A DNA stretch of 64,000 nucleotides, from positions 848,501-912,500 of the forward strand of contig DATAJP010000003.1 of NCBI GenBank assembly GCA_036262055.1, written 5' to 3'. The translations under genes and the position numbers were made by a program. Position 1 is the stretch's first letter; each line of letters starts with the position of its first letter. The stretch comes from Ignavibacteria bacterium (lineage in GTDB: Bacteria; Bacteroidota; Ignavibacteria; Tepidaquicellales; Tepidaquicellaceae). Of this stretch, positions 44,408 through 53,749 are shown piece by piece. The notes under the pieces are model-generated. The model saw only the letters and a list, made by a program, of their open reading frames with translations, was not told the origin of the DNA and did no database searches.

Positions 44408-47071
44408 TTATAAATTCGGTATATCAGTCTGGTCAACGTTAACCGTATTCAGCTTATCTCTATATTCATTAACCATCTTTATCACTTCAGTAGTCTTATC
44501 AGGGAATATCACAACTAAATCACCTTTCTTTGCTTTCTTCAAAGCATAATTAATGGCTTCAACTTCATCTTCTATTATTTTAACCGGTATTTTAGGAGCT
44601 ACTTCCTCAATTCCTTTCATCAATAACATTGGAATTTCTCCGTGTTCTCTTCCTCTCAGGTCTTTATCTTCTTTTATAATGATTTCAGTAAACATTTTAC
44701 CAATAAGTCTACCCATAGATATTATATCATCATCTCTTCTGTCTCCTGTTCCTGCATATAAACATACTTTATTTTTATTATCAAGCTTTGCAATGAACTT
44801 GCTGAGCGCTTCCATTCCCGCAGGATTATGTGCATAGTCAATAAGCACCTGGAAGTTACCAATATCTATCAAGTTTAATCTTCCCGGTGTTTGGGATGTC
44901 GACGGCATAAATGAATTTAATCCGAATTTTATATCTTCAATTGTTACATTGCGCAAAATATAAGATGCAAGAGTTGCAGCAAGAACATTCTGGATCATGA
45001 AAGCAGCTTTACCTTCAAACGTGATAGGAATGTTAATTACTTTATCGACACGAATTCTCCATTGACCTTTAATTAACGTTATCCAGTTATTTTCAAGTAT
45101 GCAGGCAATGCCCCCGTTCTTTGTATGTTCAATGACGTCTTGATTATTCTCATCCATGCTAAAAAGTGCAACATTGCATTTAAGCTCATCACGCATTGCA
45201 AGAACAAGCTTATCGTCTGCATTAAGAACGGCATAACCTTCTTTAACGACTGAAGCAGGAATAACCGATTTTACGCGTGCCATATCCTCAAGATCGTTAA
45301 TGTCTTTAAGTCCAAGGTGATCTGCAGTCACATTCAGGACAACACCAACATTACAGCTATCAAAACCGAGACCTGCGCGTAAAATTCCTCCGCGGGCGGA
45401 TTCAAGCACAGCAATTTCTACTGCAGGGTCGCGCAAAACAAGCTGTGCGGACCATGGTCCTGTGTTATCACCCGGTTCCACCATGCGGTTTCCGATATAA
45501 ACCCCTTCTGTAGTCGTGAAACCTACTGTGTAACCTATGTTTTTTAATATGTGCGCAATTAATCTTGTTGTTGTTGTCTTTCCGTTTGTTCCCGTAACAG
45601 CAATTATAGGAACTCGTGAAGCTCTTCCCGGCGGGAAAAGCATACTCAATACAGGATCTGCAACGTTTCTTGCATGACCTTCAGAAGGCGCAAGGTGCAT
45701 GCGAAATCCCGGAGCTGCATTGACTTCAACTATTCCGCCTCCATTTTCGATTAGAGGTGTTGAAATATCAGGCGCAATTATATCTATGCCCGCGATATCA
45801 AGACCGATTATTTTTGCAATTCTTTCAAACATAAAAATATTATCCGGATGAACTTCATCGGTTCTGTCAATGGCAGTTCCGCCTGTTGAAAGATTTGCAG
45901 TTGATTTCAGATAACATATTTCACCATCTTTCAGAATTGTTTCAAGTGAGTAACCTTTGAATTCAAGAATTCTTAATGTCTGATGATCAATAGTTATCTG
46001 TGTTAAAATTTTTTCATGACCATATCCCCGCCTTGGGTCAGCGTTTTCTTTTGCAATTAAATCTTTAATTGATAATTTACCATCGCCGCTTACATAAGCC
46101 GGAGTTCTTTCCGCTACTGAAACCAGTTTATAATTAATCACAAGCGCGCGAAAATCTTTCCCGCTCAGAAATCGCTCTATGATAATAGAATCTGAATGTC
46201 TCTTTGCTGATTTAAAAGCTGTCTTAGCATCTTCAAGATTGCCGACATTAACTGTGATTCCCTTTCCATGATTAGAGTCAAGGGGTTTTATTACAACGGG
46301 AAATCCGATGTTTTCAATTATATCGGACAGTTCCGATTCATTTCTGATTTTATAACCCTTGGGTACCGGCACTCCCATATTATCAAGGATTTTTTTTGTT
46401 GCTTCTTTATTACAGGCAAGATCAACGGCTATCTGGCTTGTGTTTCCTGTTATCGTTGCCTGAATTCTTTGCTGATGAATTCCATAACCAAGCTGGACAA
46501 GCGAATCATTGCTTAAACGTATATATGGAATTCCTCTCGAGACTGCTTCATTAACAATCGAACCTGTGCTTGGTCCGAAGCGAACATCTTCTCTGATTTC
46601 ACGAAGCTTCTGAATATCATTTTTTAAAACATCATTGATGTCTTTAACAGGCTTTCCTTCAGCAATCAATTCAAATAATTTCACTGATGCCTCTGCAGTA
46701 TATTTTCCTGCCGCTTCTTCAACGTAACTAAAAACAACATTATAAACACCCTTCTTTGCAGTTTCACGTGTTCTGCCAAATCCCGTATCCATCCCTGCGA
46801 GAGTCTGCATTTCAAGGGCAATATGTTCAATCACATGACCTGCCCAAGTTCCTTCTTCTACGCGCTTAAAAAAACCTCCTTCTTCATCGTAACTGCATCT
46901 GTGAGAATAAAGCGAAGGCATCACTTCTTTAAGAGTTTCTAGAAATTGCGGTATTTCATTGGTTGGTTTTTGCTCATAATCTCCAATATCAAGAACCATC
47001 TGGATAATTTTATGACGTGTGATACTCCAGAAGTTTGGTCCTCTCAGGGCTCTGATTTCTAAAATTTTCAT
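44408..47071 (-). CDS. cphA: Cyanophycin synthetase
   Basis: 887 residues, typical CphA1 length. An N-terminal primer domain (1-160) is followed by an ATP-grasp domain (about 215-480, with VPKGYKIRNESEL, VVIKPLDSNHGKGITVNV) that adds aspartate, and a Mur-ligase-like domain (about 490-887; VTGTNGKTTTTRLIAHIL at about 490-507) that adds arginine. It polymerises the storage peptide multi-L-arginyl-poly-L-aspartate from Asp, Arg and ATP. Overlap of function with the cyanophycinase 21 bp upstream indicates one operon. Confidence 0.95.
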   Translation of the reverse strand: MKILEIRALRGPNFWSITRHKIIQMVLDIGDYEQKPTNEIPQFLETLKEVMPSLYSHRCSYDEEGGFFKRVEEGTWAGHVIEHIALEMQTLAGMDTGFGRTRETAKKGVYNVVFSYVEEAAGKYTAEASVKLFELIAEGKPVKDINDVLKNDIQKLREIREDVRFGPSTGSIVNEAVSRGIPYIRLSNDSLVQLGYGIHQQRIQATITGNTSQIAVDLACNKEATKKILDNMGVPVPKGYKIRNESELSDIIENIGFPVVIKPLDSNHGKGITVNVGNLEDAKTAFKSAKRHSDSIIIERFLSGKDFRALVINYKLVSVAERTPAYVSGDGKLSIKDLIAKENADPRRGYGHEKILTQITIDHQTLRILEFKGYSLETILKDGEICYLKSTANLSTGGTAIDRTDEVHPDNIFMFERIAKIIGLDIAGIDIIAPDISTPLIENGGGIVEVNAAPGFRMHLAPSEGHARNVADPVLSMLFPPGRASRVPIIAVTGTNGKTTTTRLIAHILKNIGYTVGFTTTEGVYIGNRMVEPGDNTGPWSAQLVLRDPAVEIAVLESARGGILRAGLGFDSCNVGVVLNVTADHLGLKDINDLEDMARVKSVIPASVVKEGYAVLNADDKLVLAMRDELKCNVALFSMDENNQDVIEHTKNGGIACILENNWITLIKGQWRIRVDKVINIPITFEGKAAFMIQNVLAATLASYILRNVTIEDIKFGLNSFMPSTSQTPGRLNLIDIGNFQVLIDYAHNPAGMEALSKFIAKLDNKNKVCLYAGTGDRRDDDIISMGRLIGKMFTEIIIKEDKDLRGREHGEIPMLLMKGIEEVAPKIPVKIIEDEVEAINYALKKAKKGDLVVIFPDKTTEVIKMVNEYRDKLNTVNVDQTDIPNL

Positions 47072-47092
47072 AAGTAACTGTTACAATTTTTA

Positions 47093-47968
47093 TTAAAGCT
47101 GATAATAAATCAGACTGTTTTTGGAGGGTCTGTGTGTATTAATATTAAAATTGACTGAATTGTTCAGCACATGGATTTTTAAACCTATGACTGCAAACGG
47201 CTGATGTTCATCTACTTCCGATATGGTATTGAACGTAACATCTTTACCGTCTATGATTGTCACCGTCCCGCTTCCTAAAACTTCAAGGTCGCCATTGGGA
47301 TTTATATGTATAGCGGTATTTTCATCAATACCTATTCCGAGATTTTTAGGATTATAACTAACTGCAGTAATCAATCTGTTTATCCGCGCACGTTGTGTGA
47401 AATGCTGGTCTATGATTATGTTTTCCAGAATTCCCAGACCCGGCGTTATTCTTATTGTATCCTGGGAAGGAGTATCTTTCGGCTCGCCTCTTGTTATCAT
47501 ATATGCGCTTATGCTTGCCGCACCTGCGCTTGAGCCGGCTATGGTAAGTCCATGATGAATTTTTTCTTTAAGAAGTTTTTCAAATTCAGTTCCGCCAAGT
47601 ATGGTGCTGAGACGCAGCTGGTCGCCGCCTGTAAGAAAAACTCCCGTTACTCCATCAAGAATTTTTTTTGCGTTAACTTTTCTTACTTGCTCGGCAGAAG
47701 TTTTATAAAATATATTAACGTTTTTAACACCGAAATTTTTAAAAATTGTTTTATAGATATTTGCAGCAACTTCAGGGAAGTCGGAGGCAATTGGGATGAT
47801 TAAAATCGATGCATTTGAAGCGCCTGTGAGATGATAAAATCTTTTGAGAATATGCATTTCATTAAGCTTATCCTCGGCACCGCCTATTATCAGAATATTT
47901 CCGCCTTTAAATCCGTTCTTTGTTTTTCTTAACGCTGTCTTTTTCTTAGTTGATTTCGTTTTTGCCAT
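47093..47968 (-). CDS. cphB: Cyanophycinase
   Basis: 291 residues, S51-type serine peptidase. ILIIGGAEDKL, FLTGGDQLRLS and the nucleophile AGSSAGAAS (Ser147) match CphB, which degrades cyanophycin to beta-Asp-Arg. The first 20 residues are Lys/Thr-rich with no signal, so an intracellular form is likely. Preceding cphA in the same transcript, it pairs storage and mobilisation. Confidence 0.93.
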   Translation of the reverse strand: MAKTKSTKKKTALRKTKNGFKGGNILIIGGAEDKLNEMHILKRFYHLTGASNASILIIPIASDFPEVAANIYKTIFKNFGVKNVNIFYKTSAEQVRKVNAKKILDGVTGVFLTGGDQLRLSTILGGTEFEKLLKEKIHHGLTIAGSSAGAASISAYMITRGEPKDTPSQDTIRITPGLGILENIIIDQHFTQRARINRLITAVSYNPKNLGIGIDENTAIHINPNGDLEVLGSGTVTIIDGKDVTFNTISEVDEHQPFAVIGLKIHVLNNSVNFNINTHRPSKNSLIYYQL

Positions 47969-47981
47969 TTATACAATTAAG

Positions 47982-48464
47982 TTAATCACATTTTCTAATT
48001 ACTTGCTCAGTTGCATAGTTAATGGGAACCATTACTTTTGGAATCCTTATAATCTGAAACGGCTGTGTCAAAACATCCGTTGTCACACAATTATGACCGG
48101 GAGTTACTTCATCAATTTTCACCATTATCATAGTCTCATACATCTCAACAGATTTTACCGAAATAGAACTCCCGCCATTGGGATATTGACCGTAAAAAAC
48201 GCCTATTACCATCTGATTGTTGAAATTCACATCAGGAAGCGGGGGTTTCTCAGAAAAGTTTACGTACACCCTGTCCCACATTTTCTGAAAATCAGCCTTG
48301 TTGGTTATTTTTAATCGTTCTTTTTCTTCATAACCACTATTGCCTCCGGATGCAAGAACGGTAAATCCGATTTTTTCTCTTTGCATGGAAGATGAACAAC
48401 TCTGAACAATAAAAATCACTGTAATAATAAAAACAAAATTTAATGTTTTATACAAAATCACCAT
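47982..48464 (-). CDS. Lipoprotein with PrcB C-terminal-like domain
   Basis: 160 residues. A lipobox-like VQSCSSS follows the N-terminal helix, so it should be lipid-anchored. The rest (FTVLASGGNSGYEEKERLKITNKADFQKMW, NQMVIGVFYGQYPNGGSS, PGHNCV, PFQIIRIPK) fits the PrcB_C domain of protease-complex partner proteins. It starts 17 bases inside the transketolase gene at 48464; a TTG at 48455 is the alternative. It lies just upstream of cphB; a link to cyanophycin metabolism is not evident. Confidence 0.65.
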   Translation of the reverse strand: MVILYKTLNFVFIITVIFIVQSCSSSMQREKIGFTVLASGGNSGYEEKERLKITNKADFQKMWDRVYVNFSEKPPLPDVNFNNQMVIGVFYGQYPNGGSSISVKSVEMYETMIMVKIDEVTPGHNCVTTDVLTQPFQIIRIPKVMVPINYATEQVIRKCD

Positions 48465-49311
48465 ATTTTGTCGTGGCTAATTCTTTTAATGCCTGCTCGC
48501 CCTGCTCTTTATTCGGCGGAACGCCATGCCATTTATAATTATCTTCCATAAATGAAACCCCTTTGCCCATGAAAGTTTTTGCAATAATTACTTTAGGCAT
48601 TCCTTTGAATTCTTTTGCTTCTTTTAATGTATCAATAACTTCCTGCATGTTATGACCGTCGATTTCATAAACCTTCCAGTTGAACGCAGCAAACTTATCT
48701 GCAATCGGGTCTAAGTTCAGAACATTCTGAACACGATTATCAATCTGACAATCATTTTTATCTATTATATAAGTGATATTATCAATCTTATGATGAGCAG
48801 CAGTCATTACTGCTTCCCAGATTTGTCCTTCCTGCAGCTCACCATCCCCGCTCACGCAATAAACATAATTTGGTTTTTTATCCAGACGTAAAGCAAGCGC
48901 TGCACCAACTGCAATTGAAAGACCCTGTCCCAGTGAGCCCGATGCAATCTCAACTCCGGGAAGTCCGTGAGTTTTCAATGGCGCAGGGTGTCCCTGTAAT
49001 CTTCCATTGATTTGTCGCAATGTTTTCATTTCCTCAAGCGGATAGAAACCTCTTCTTGCAAGAGTTGCATACCAAACGGGTGCAATGTGTCCGATTGATA
49101 AAAAGAAGTAATCTCTCTCAGATGAATAGGGTTCTTTTTCATTTAAGTTCATCTCGCTGAAATATAATGCAGTAAAAATATCAGCCATATCAAGCGGACC
49201 GCCTGAATGCCCTGACTGAGAAATTAAGAGCATATTTATTATGTCGCGTCTTATCTGACGAGCCATTTCATTCAATTCATCAACGGATTTTAATTTGGGA
49301 TTGGTATTCAT
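48448..49311 (-). CDS. Transketolase, N-terminal subunit
   Basis: 287 residues, the TPP-binding half of a split transketolase. SGDGELQEGQIWEAVMTAA and IDKNDCQIDNRVQN supply the GDG...N thiamine-diphosphate motif; SGHSGGPLDMADIF and GSLGQGLSIAVGAALALRL fit the family. The partner C-terminal half is usually the next gene, but here a PrcB-type lipoprotein follows, so the partner must lie elsewhere. Transcribed with plsY, 27 bp upstream. Confidence 0.92.
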   Translation of the reverse strand: MNTNPKLKSVDELNEMARQIRRDIINMLLISQSGHSGGPLDMADIFTALYFSEMNLNEKEPYSSERDYFFLSIGHIAPVWYATLARRGFYPLEEMKTLRQINGRLQGHPAPLKTHGLPGVEIASGSLGQGLSIAVGAALALRLDKKPNYVYCVSGDGELQEGQIWEAVMTAAHHKIDNITYIIDKNDCQIDNRVQNVLNLDPIADKFAAFNWKVYEIDGHNMQEVIDTLKEAKEFKGMPKVIIAKTFMGKGVSFMEDNYKWHGVPPNKEQGEQALKELATTKYGDFV

Positions 49312-49338
49312 TTAATGATTATTTGATGATAATTAGTA

Positions 49339-49992
49339 TTATTTATTAAGTTTTTGCTTTATTAATTCAACAACCGGCTGAACGTGCTTCAATAATATAA
49401 TTAAACAAATTGAGGAACTTAAGATAAATAGAAATTCTATAGTGAGCTTAATGCTGCCAATTTCCCCAGAGCCATAAGTAAACTTATAGAAAAAATTCTG
49501 AGCAATGAGTAAAGGAAAAGGCATCAGAAAAGATGCGACGACATTTCCTATATGGACATTTTTTTTAATTCTCGTAGTAATGACAAAAATGAGACACCAT
49601 ACTATCACTAATAAAAAATTTATTACTAAAAAAATCCCCGCAGCAGTTGCTAAGCCGCGTCCGCCTTTGAATTTCAGGAATATTGAGTAATTATGTCCGA
49701 GAACGATTAAAGAAAGAGGTAATATAATTAAAGGTAAACTTAATATCAGAACTTCAGTTAATATCAGAGTAGGAATACACCCCTTAAGAAAATCTAACAA
49801 AAAAACACTTATTCCGGTTGCTTTGGATTTAGTAACTTCAAACGTATTCATTGCACCGACATTTCCGCTGCCAAGTTCAGCTATAATGAGCTTATGTTTT
49901 TTTTTAACAAGAATGTGCGCAAACGGGATTGCGCCAATCAGATAACAAAGAACACAAATTAAAATATAATTAAGAACAACGTCAGTAGTCAT
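49339..49992 (-). CDS. plsY: Glycerol-3-phosphate acyltransferase PlsY
   Basis: 217 residues from ATG 49992 (MTTDVVLNYILICVLCY). A polytopic membrane enzyme that acylates glycerol-3-phosphate with acyl-phosphate in phospholipid synthesis. The conserved GSGNVGAMNTFEVTKSK and GHNYSIFLKFKGGRGLATAAG segments are intact. A frame extending to 50025 would begin in the REP-like repeat upstream (adding KTGIPFVLI) and is not favoured. Confidence 0.92.
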   Translation of the reverse strand: MTTDVVLNYILICVLCYLIGAIPFAHILVKKKHKLIIAELGSGNVGAMNTFEVTKSKATGISVFLLDFLKGCIPTLILTEVLILSLPLIILPLSLIVLGHNYSIFLKFKGGRGLATAAGIFLVINFLLVIVWCLIFVITTRIKKNVHIGNVVASFLMPFPLLIAQNFFYKFTYGSGEIGSIKLTIEFLFILSSSICLIILLKHVQPVVELIKQKLNK

Positions 49993-50007
49993 CAATATTA
50001 ACACGAA

Positions 50008-50034
50008 TGGGATTCCCGTTTTCACGGGAATGAC
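50008..50034. repeat. Dispersed REP-like palindrome
   Basis: TGGGATTCCCGT-TTTC-ACGGGAATGAC between plsY and the DUF1460 gene. The stem keeps pairing through a C-to-T/G-to-A compensatory change relative to the 42191 copy, which argues that the hairpin is selected. Confidence 0.82.
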
Positions 50035-50053
50035 TTCTCACAGAGAGAATTTA

Positions 50054-50929
50054 TTAATTCACTTCAAGAGGACGAGCAACAATAATCCCTGTTTGCTTTT
50101 TATTGCCCGCAAGATATTCTTTTAATTCAACATCGGTAATCATAACTTCTTTTGTTTTAATGTTCGCGTGCATAAATTTTGTCCTGCCGTTTTCATCTTT
50201 GTAAATGAAACCCGTATGAGTTACATCAAGTCCGCCGATATCAGTTGTCGTTGCAATGATGTCACCTGTTTGCAGCTTATCATAATAATTATCGACTTCA
50301 CCTTTTGGAATATAATACAGGTCTCTTGCATTCATTAAATTCTCAAATATTTGCATCTGCTGAACAGCTTCAGGGTTATTTTCGAGTTGTTTATATGAAC
50401 CAACGTGAGTAGTCATAAAATCAATGTTCTTTTTATAAGGAACACCCCCGATTTCCTGAGTGATGTCTTTCACAACTCCTTTTTGCTGGTTGTCATAAAT
50501 CCAGTCGGTAAAATAATGAAGTCGAGATGGATAACCGTCCATTACACCATTCCTGTAACGAATATATTCAAGTTCTTTTTTGTAATCCTCAAAGCTTGAT
50601 TGCCCTTTTTTTATCATTCGTGACATCACAAGTGCATTTTCGACAAACGTTACGCAGTCAAGCCCTGTAACATACACAACCAAATTTTCTTTGTTATTTT
50701 TATCAAGAGTTCCTGCTACATACTCAGTTCCTAAAAAAACTTTTCCGACTTCAGCAATCACAGCATCAATGGGCTGAGTTTTTAAACTCATATCCAATTT
50801 TGCGAGAATTTTTTTGCACTTCATATCTTCATAATCATCATATAAATTACTTTGAGGCAATAACCGGAAGGAATTCAGCAAAACAAATCCCAAAAGAAGT
50901 GCTGTTAAAAGAAAGAATTTCTTAGACAT
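50054..50929 (-). CDS. DUF1460 (N-acetylmuramoyl-L-alanine amidase-like) protein
   Basis: 291 residues. An N-terminal signal (FFLLTALLLGFVLLNS) is followed by the DUF1460/NlpC-P60-like domain: YVAGTLDKNNKENLVVYVTGLDCVTFVENAL places the candidate nucleophile Cys within GLDC, with VTHTGFIYKDE as the His site. It is expected to hydrolyse amide bonds of cell-wall peptides in the periplasm. The gene is divergent from the GNAT gene. Confidence 0.85.
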   Translation of the reverse strand: MSKKFFLLTALLLGFVLLNSFRLLPQSNLYDDYEDMKCKKILAKLDMSLKTQPIDAVIAEVGKVFLGTEYVAGTLDKNNKENLVVYVTGLDCVTFVENALVMSRMIKKGQSSFEDYKKELEYIRYRNGVMDGYPSRLHYFTDWIYDNQQKGVVKDITQEIGGVPYKKNIDFMTTHVGSYKQLENNPEAVQQMQIFENLMNARDLYYIPKGEVDNYYDKLQTGDIIATTTDIGGLDVTHTGFIYKDENGRTKFMHANIKTKEVMITDVELKEYLAGNKKQTGIIVARPLEVN

Positions 50930-51010
50930 AAATATTAATTTAAAAATTTAATAAAAATAAGAAATATATTATTTTGTTATAAGATAAAATAAAATACAAA
51001 ATCAAAATAA

Positions 51011-51481
51011 ATGACCAAAACAGCTTTAAAAGATGTTAAAATAAGACGCGCCGAACCGCATGATAAGGCAAATATTATCAAACTTATAATAGAGCTTGCT
51101 GAATTTGAAAAGCTTGAACCGCCAAATGAAGAAGCCCGGAAACGTCTTATAAAAGAAGCTTTCAGCTTAAATCCTTCTTTTGAAATTTTAGTGGCAGATA
51201 AAAAAGGCGGAATATTAGGATATGCATTTTATTTTTTTACTTTTTCTTCTTTTAAAGCTTTAAAAACTTTATATCTCGAAGATATTTTTGTAACTGAAAA
51301 ATACCGAAGTGAAGGAATCGGAAAATTATTTTTAAAAGAATTGAAAGATATTGCCAAAAAAAATAAATGCGGAAGAATGGAGTGGTGCGTGCTGAACTGG
51401 AACGTCAATGCAATTGAATTTTATAACAAGCTTGGCGCAAAGCCAATGAATGAATGGACTTGGTACAGATTGGAACTTTAA
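51011..51481 (+). CDS. GNAT family N-acetyltransferase
   Basis: 156 residues. IRRAEPHDKANIIKLIIELAEFE opens the fold, LYLEDIFVTEKYRSEGIGKLFLKELKDIAKK is the acetyl-CoA-binding motif (R/Q-x-x-G-x-G as RSEGIG), and WCVLNWNVNAIEFYNKLGA the C-terminal part. Spermidine/diamine-type acetyltransferases look similar; the substrate is unknown. It overlaps the convergent dnaB end by 4 bases. Confidence 0.85.
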   Translation: MTKTALKDVKIRRAEPHDKANIIKLIIELAEFEKLEPPNEEARKRLIKEAFSLNPSFEILVADKKGGILGYAFYFFTFSSFKALKTLYLEDIFVTEKYRSEGIGKLFLKELKDIAKKNKCGRMEWCVLNWNVNAIEFYNKLGAKPMNEWTWYRLEL

Positions 51482-52941
51482 AACGGTGCTTCGTCGTCTG
51501 CATCAGGCACAGGAATATTCACTTCAAGCGGTTCCCGCATAACAGGATTTTCAAATCTCGCAAACTCAGGCAAGAATACCAATCTTAAACTATCAACAGG
51601 ACCGTTTCTGTTTTTTCCAATGATAATTTCAGCTCTGTGGAATTTTTCCAAATCTTCCTTTGCTGTAAAATCCAACTGACCTATTAAATTCATATAAGGT
51701 CTGTTAACAAACATAACAACGTCAGCATCCTGCTCGATAGAACCCGACTCCCTCAAATCGGAAAGCTGCGGAGTTTTTTCTTTTCCGCGCTGTTCAATGG
51801 AACGGTTAAGCTGCGCGCATGCAACAACAGGAATATCAAGCTCCTTCGCAAGTGCTTTTAATCCGCGCGAAACATAACCGACTTCGAGTTCGCGTCTTTC
51901 AACATCCGATGGTCCGCGGACAAGCTGTAAATAATCAACAACAAGAAGTTCAATGTCCTGCTCTTTTTTAAGACGGCGCGCTTTTGCCCGGATGTCTGTA
52001 ATCGACATCAAGCTTGTGTCATCAATAAATATATCAGTATTTAAATTCGAAAAATAATTCTGAAGCTTGCGCCAGTCTTCCTGCGAAGATTTTCCGAGTT
52101 TTAAATTTTTTCCGTTGATGCGGGCTTCCGATGCAAGCAATCTGTACATTAACTCCCTGAATGACATCTCAAGAGAAAAAATTGCTACTTTCCTTTTGTG
52201 TTCTACTGCCGCATTGCGCGCGATGTTTATTGAAAGTGCTGTTTTACCGTGTGAAGGTCGTCCCGCAATAATGATTAATTCGGATTTTTGAAAGCCGCCA
52301 AGCGTCTCATCAAGCTTGTGATACCCTGTCGGCACTCCTGTTACTGTTTTATTTGCACGTCTGTCGGCAAGCTCTGCAATGATACTGCTGAGCTCATCTT
52401 TTACTAAAATAACTTTTTTCTTATTAAGTGTTGCGGAAACATCGAGAAACTGCTGGTCAGCTTCATCGAGAACCGTAAATGTATTAACTGTCGGGTCGAG
52501 ACATTTCTCAATTATACCTGATGCGGTATGAATCAAGCTTCTCAAAAGAAATTTTTCGAGAACATACTGAGCGTGCTGTAAAGCATTTGCAGATGTTGAA
52601 GTAATTTCAGTAAGGTCAATTAAATATTCAACATCAACAGAATCATTTTTATCAATGCGTTTAAGTTCTTCCTTAATCGTATTAATATCCATTGGCTCTT
52701 TACGGCTGTCAAGATTAAGCATTGCCTGAAAAATGAGTCCATTCTTTTTATTGAAGAAATGTCTTGCTTCAAGAATCTGGCTAAGTTCGCCAAAAATCTG
52801 GTCATCAATCATAACAGCACCTAAAATTCTATGCTCAAGCTCTACGGAATTCGGAGCCCCTTTGCCGTGCTTCTCCCGGAATTCAATTTCATTGAATTCG
52901 TTTATTTCATTGAATCCATTCTTCATGTATTTCTTTTTCAT
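51478..52941 (-). CDS. dnaB: Replicative DNA helicase
   Basis: 487 residues. An N-terminal DnaB domain (NSVELEHRILGAVMID) is followed by the RecA-like ATPase with Walker A AGRPSHGKTALSINIA, Walker B IELLVVDYLQLVRG and the SDLRESGSIEQDADVVMFV arginine-finger region. It unwinds DNA at the replication fork. The first 25 residues are variable; the ATG at 52941 is 5 bp from the UDG gene end, and internal Met6 is a possible start. Last gene of the long minus-strand housekeeping run. Confidence 0.95.
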   Translation of the reverse strand: MKKKYMKNGFNEINEFNEIEFREKHGKGAPNSVELEHRILGAVMIDDQIFGELSQILEARHFFNKKNGLIFQAMLNLDSRKEPMDINTIKEELKRIDKNDSVDVEYLIDLTEITSTSANALQHAQYVLEKFLLRSLIHTASGIIEKCLDPTVNTFTVLDEADQQFLDVSATLNKKKVILVKDELSSIIAELADRRANKTVTGVPTGYHKLDETLGGFQKSELIIIAGRPSHGKTALSINIARNAAVEHKRKVAIFSLEMSFRELMYRLLASEARINGKNLKLGKSSQEDWRKLQNYFSNLNTDIFIDDTSLMSITDIRAKARRLKKEQDIELLVVDYLQLVRGPSDVERRELEVGYVSRGLKALAKELDIPVVACAQLNRSIEQRGKEKTPQLSDLRESGSIEQDADVVMFVNRPYMNLIGQLDFTAKEDLEKFHRAEIIIGKNRNGPVDSLRLVFLPEFARFENPVMREPLEVNIPVPDADDEAPF

Positions 52942-52945
52942 AAAT

Positions 52946-53749
52946 TCAGTTAGCCATTATTTTATCATATTCCTTTTTGAAAAGCTGAACGTCTTCCCAT
53001 GTCGGTCTTTTCCAATTCGGATTTCGCAGCAATGCTGCAGGATGAAACGTAACGAGCAATGGAATGCCGTTATATGTATGAAATGAACCTCGCATTTTCC
53101 CGAGTGAATCTTTTGTTTTTAATAAAGTTTGTGCAGCAAATGTACCGACGCATAAAATCAGTTTTGGTTTTATTATATCGAGTTGCTTAATCAGATACGG
53201 CTCGCAAGCTTTTATTTCCTCAGGCAGCGGGTTTCTGTTTTCAGGCGGTCGTGATTTCAAAACATTACATATAAAAACCTCTTCCCTGTCAAAACCAACC
53301 GATGCCAAAATCTGAGTGAGAAGCTGTCCCGCTCTGCCGACAAAAGGTTTTCCCTGCTTATCCTCTTCCGCACCTGGTGCTTCGCCGACTACTACAACTT
53401 TTGCTTTTGGATTTCCTGTCCCGAAAACAAAGTTAGTTCTTGTTTTCCATAAATCGCATTTTTTGCATTCCTCAATCTTTTCCTTAAGCTCATCTAAAGT
53501 TTTTGCATTTTTCCAATCTTCATCACAAACTCGAATATTTGAAAAATCACTTTGCTTTTCGCTAATTACATCCGACATCTTTTCTTGTGAAGTTTCATCG
53601 TTTTGAGTGTATTGAGGAGTGTATTCGAATTTAGAATTTAAAAACTTTTCGTAACTCTCAACTTCCTTACTAAATATTAATAAATTTTTATCTTTAATGT
53701 AATTAAAATAATTTTCGATCTTGTTTAAAATATCGTTAGTCTCACTCAT
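52946..53749 (-). CDS. Uracil-DNA glycosylase, type 4
   Basis: 267 residues with a variable N-terminal 75-residue extension. The iron-sulfur family-4 core follows: [69 protein letters not shown] and the late HPAALLRNP motif. The four cysteines for a [4Fe-4S] cluster are all visible. It excises uracil from DNA. The start codon overlaps the coaBC stop by 4 bases. Confidence 0.93.
   Translation of the reverse strand: MSETNDILNKIENYFNYIKDKNLLIFSKEVESYEKFLNSKFEYTPQYTQNDETSQEKMSDVISEKQSDFSNIRVCDEDWKNAKTLDELKEKIEECKKCDLWKTRTNFVFGTGNPKAKVVVVGEAPGAEEDKQGKPFVGRAGQLLTQILASVGFDREEVFICNVLKSRPPENRNPLPEEIKACEPYLIKQLDIIKPKLILCVGTFAAQTLLKTKDSLGKMRGSFHTYNGIPLLVTFHPAALLRNPNWKRPTWEDVQLFKKEYDKIMAN

Noticed and set aside
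49993..50025. Longer plsY N-terminus
   Set aside because: The added residues come from the adjacent REP-like repeat.
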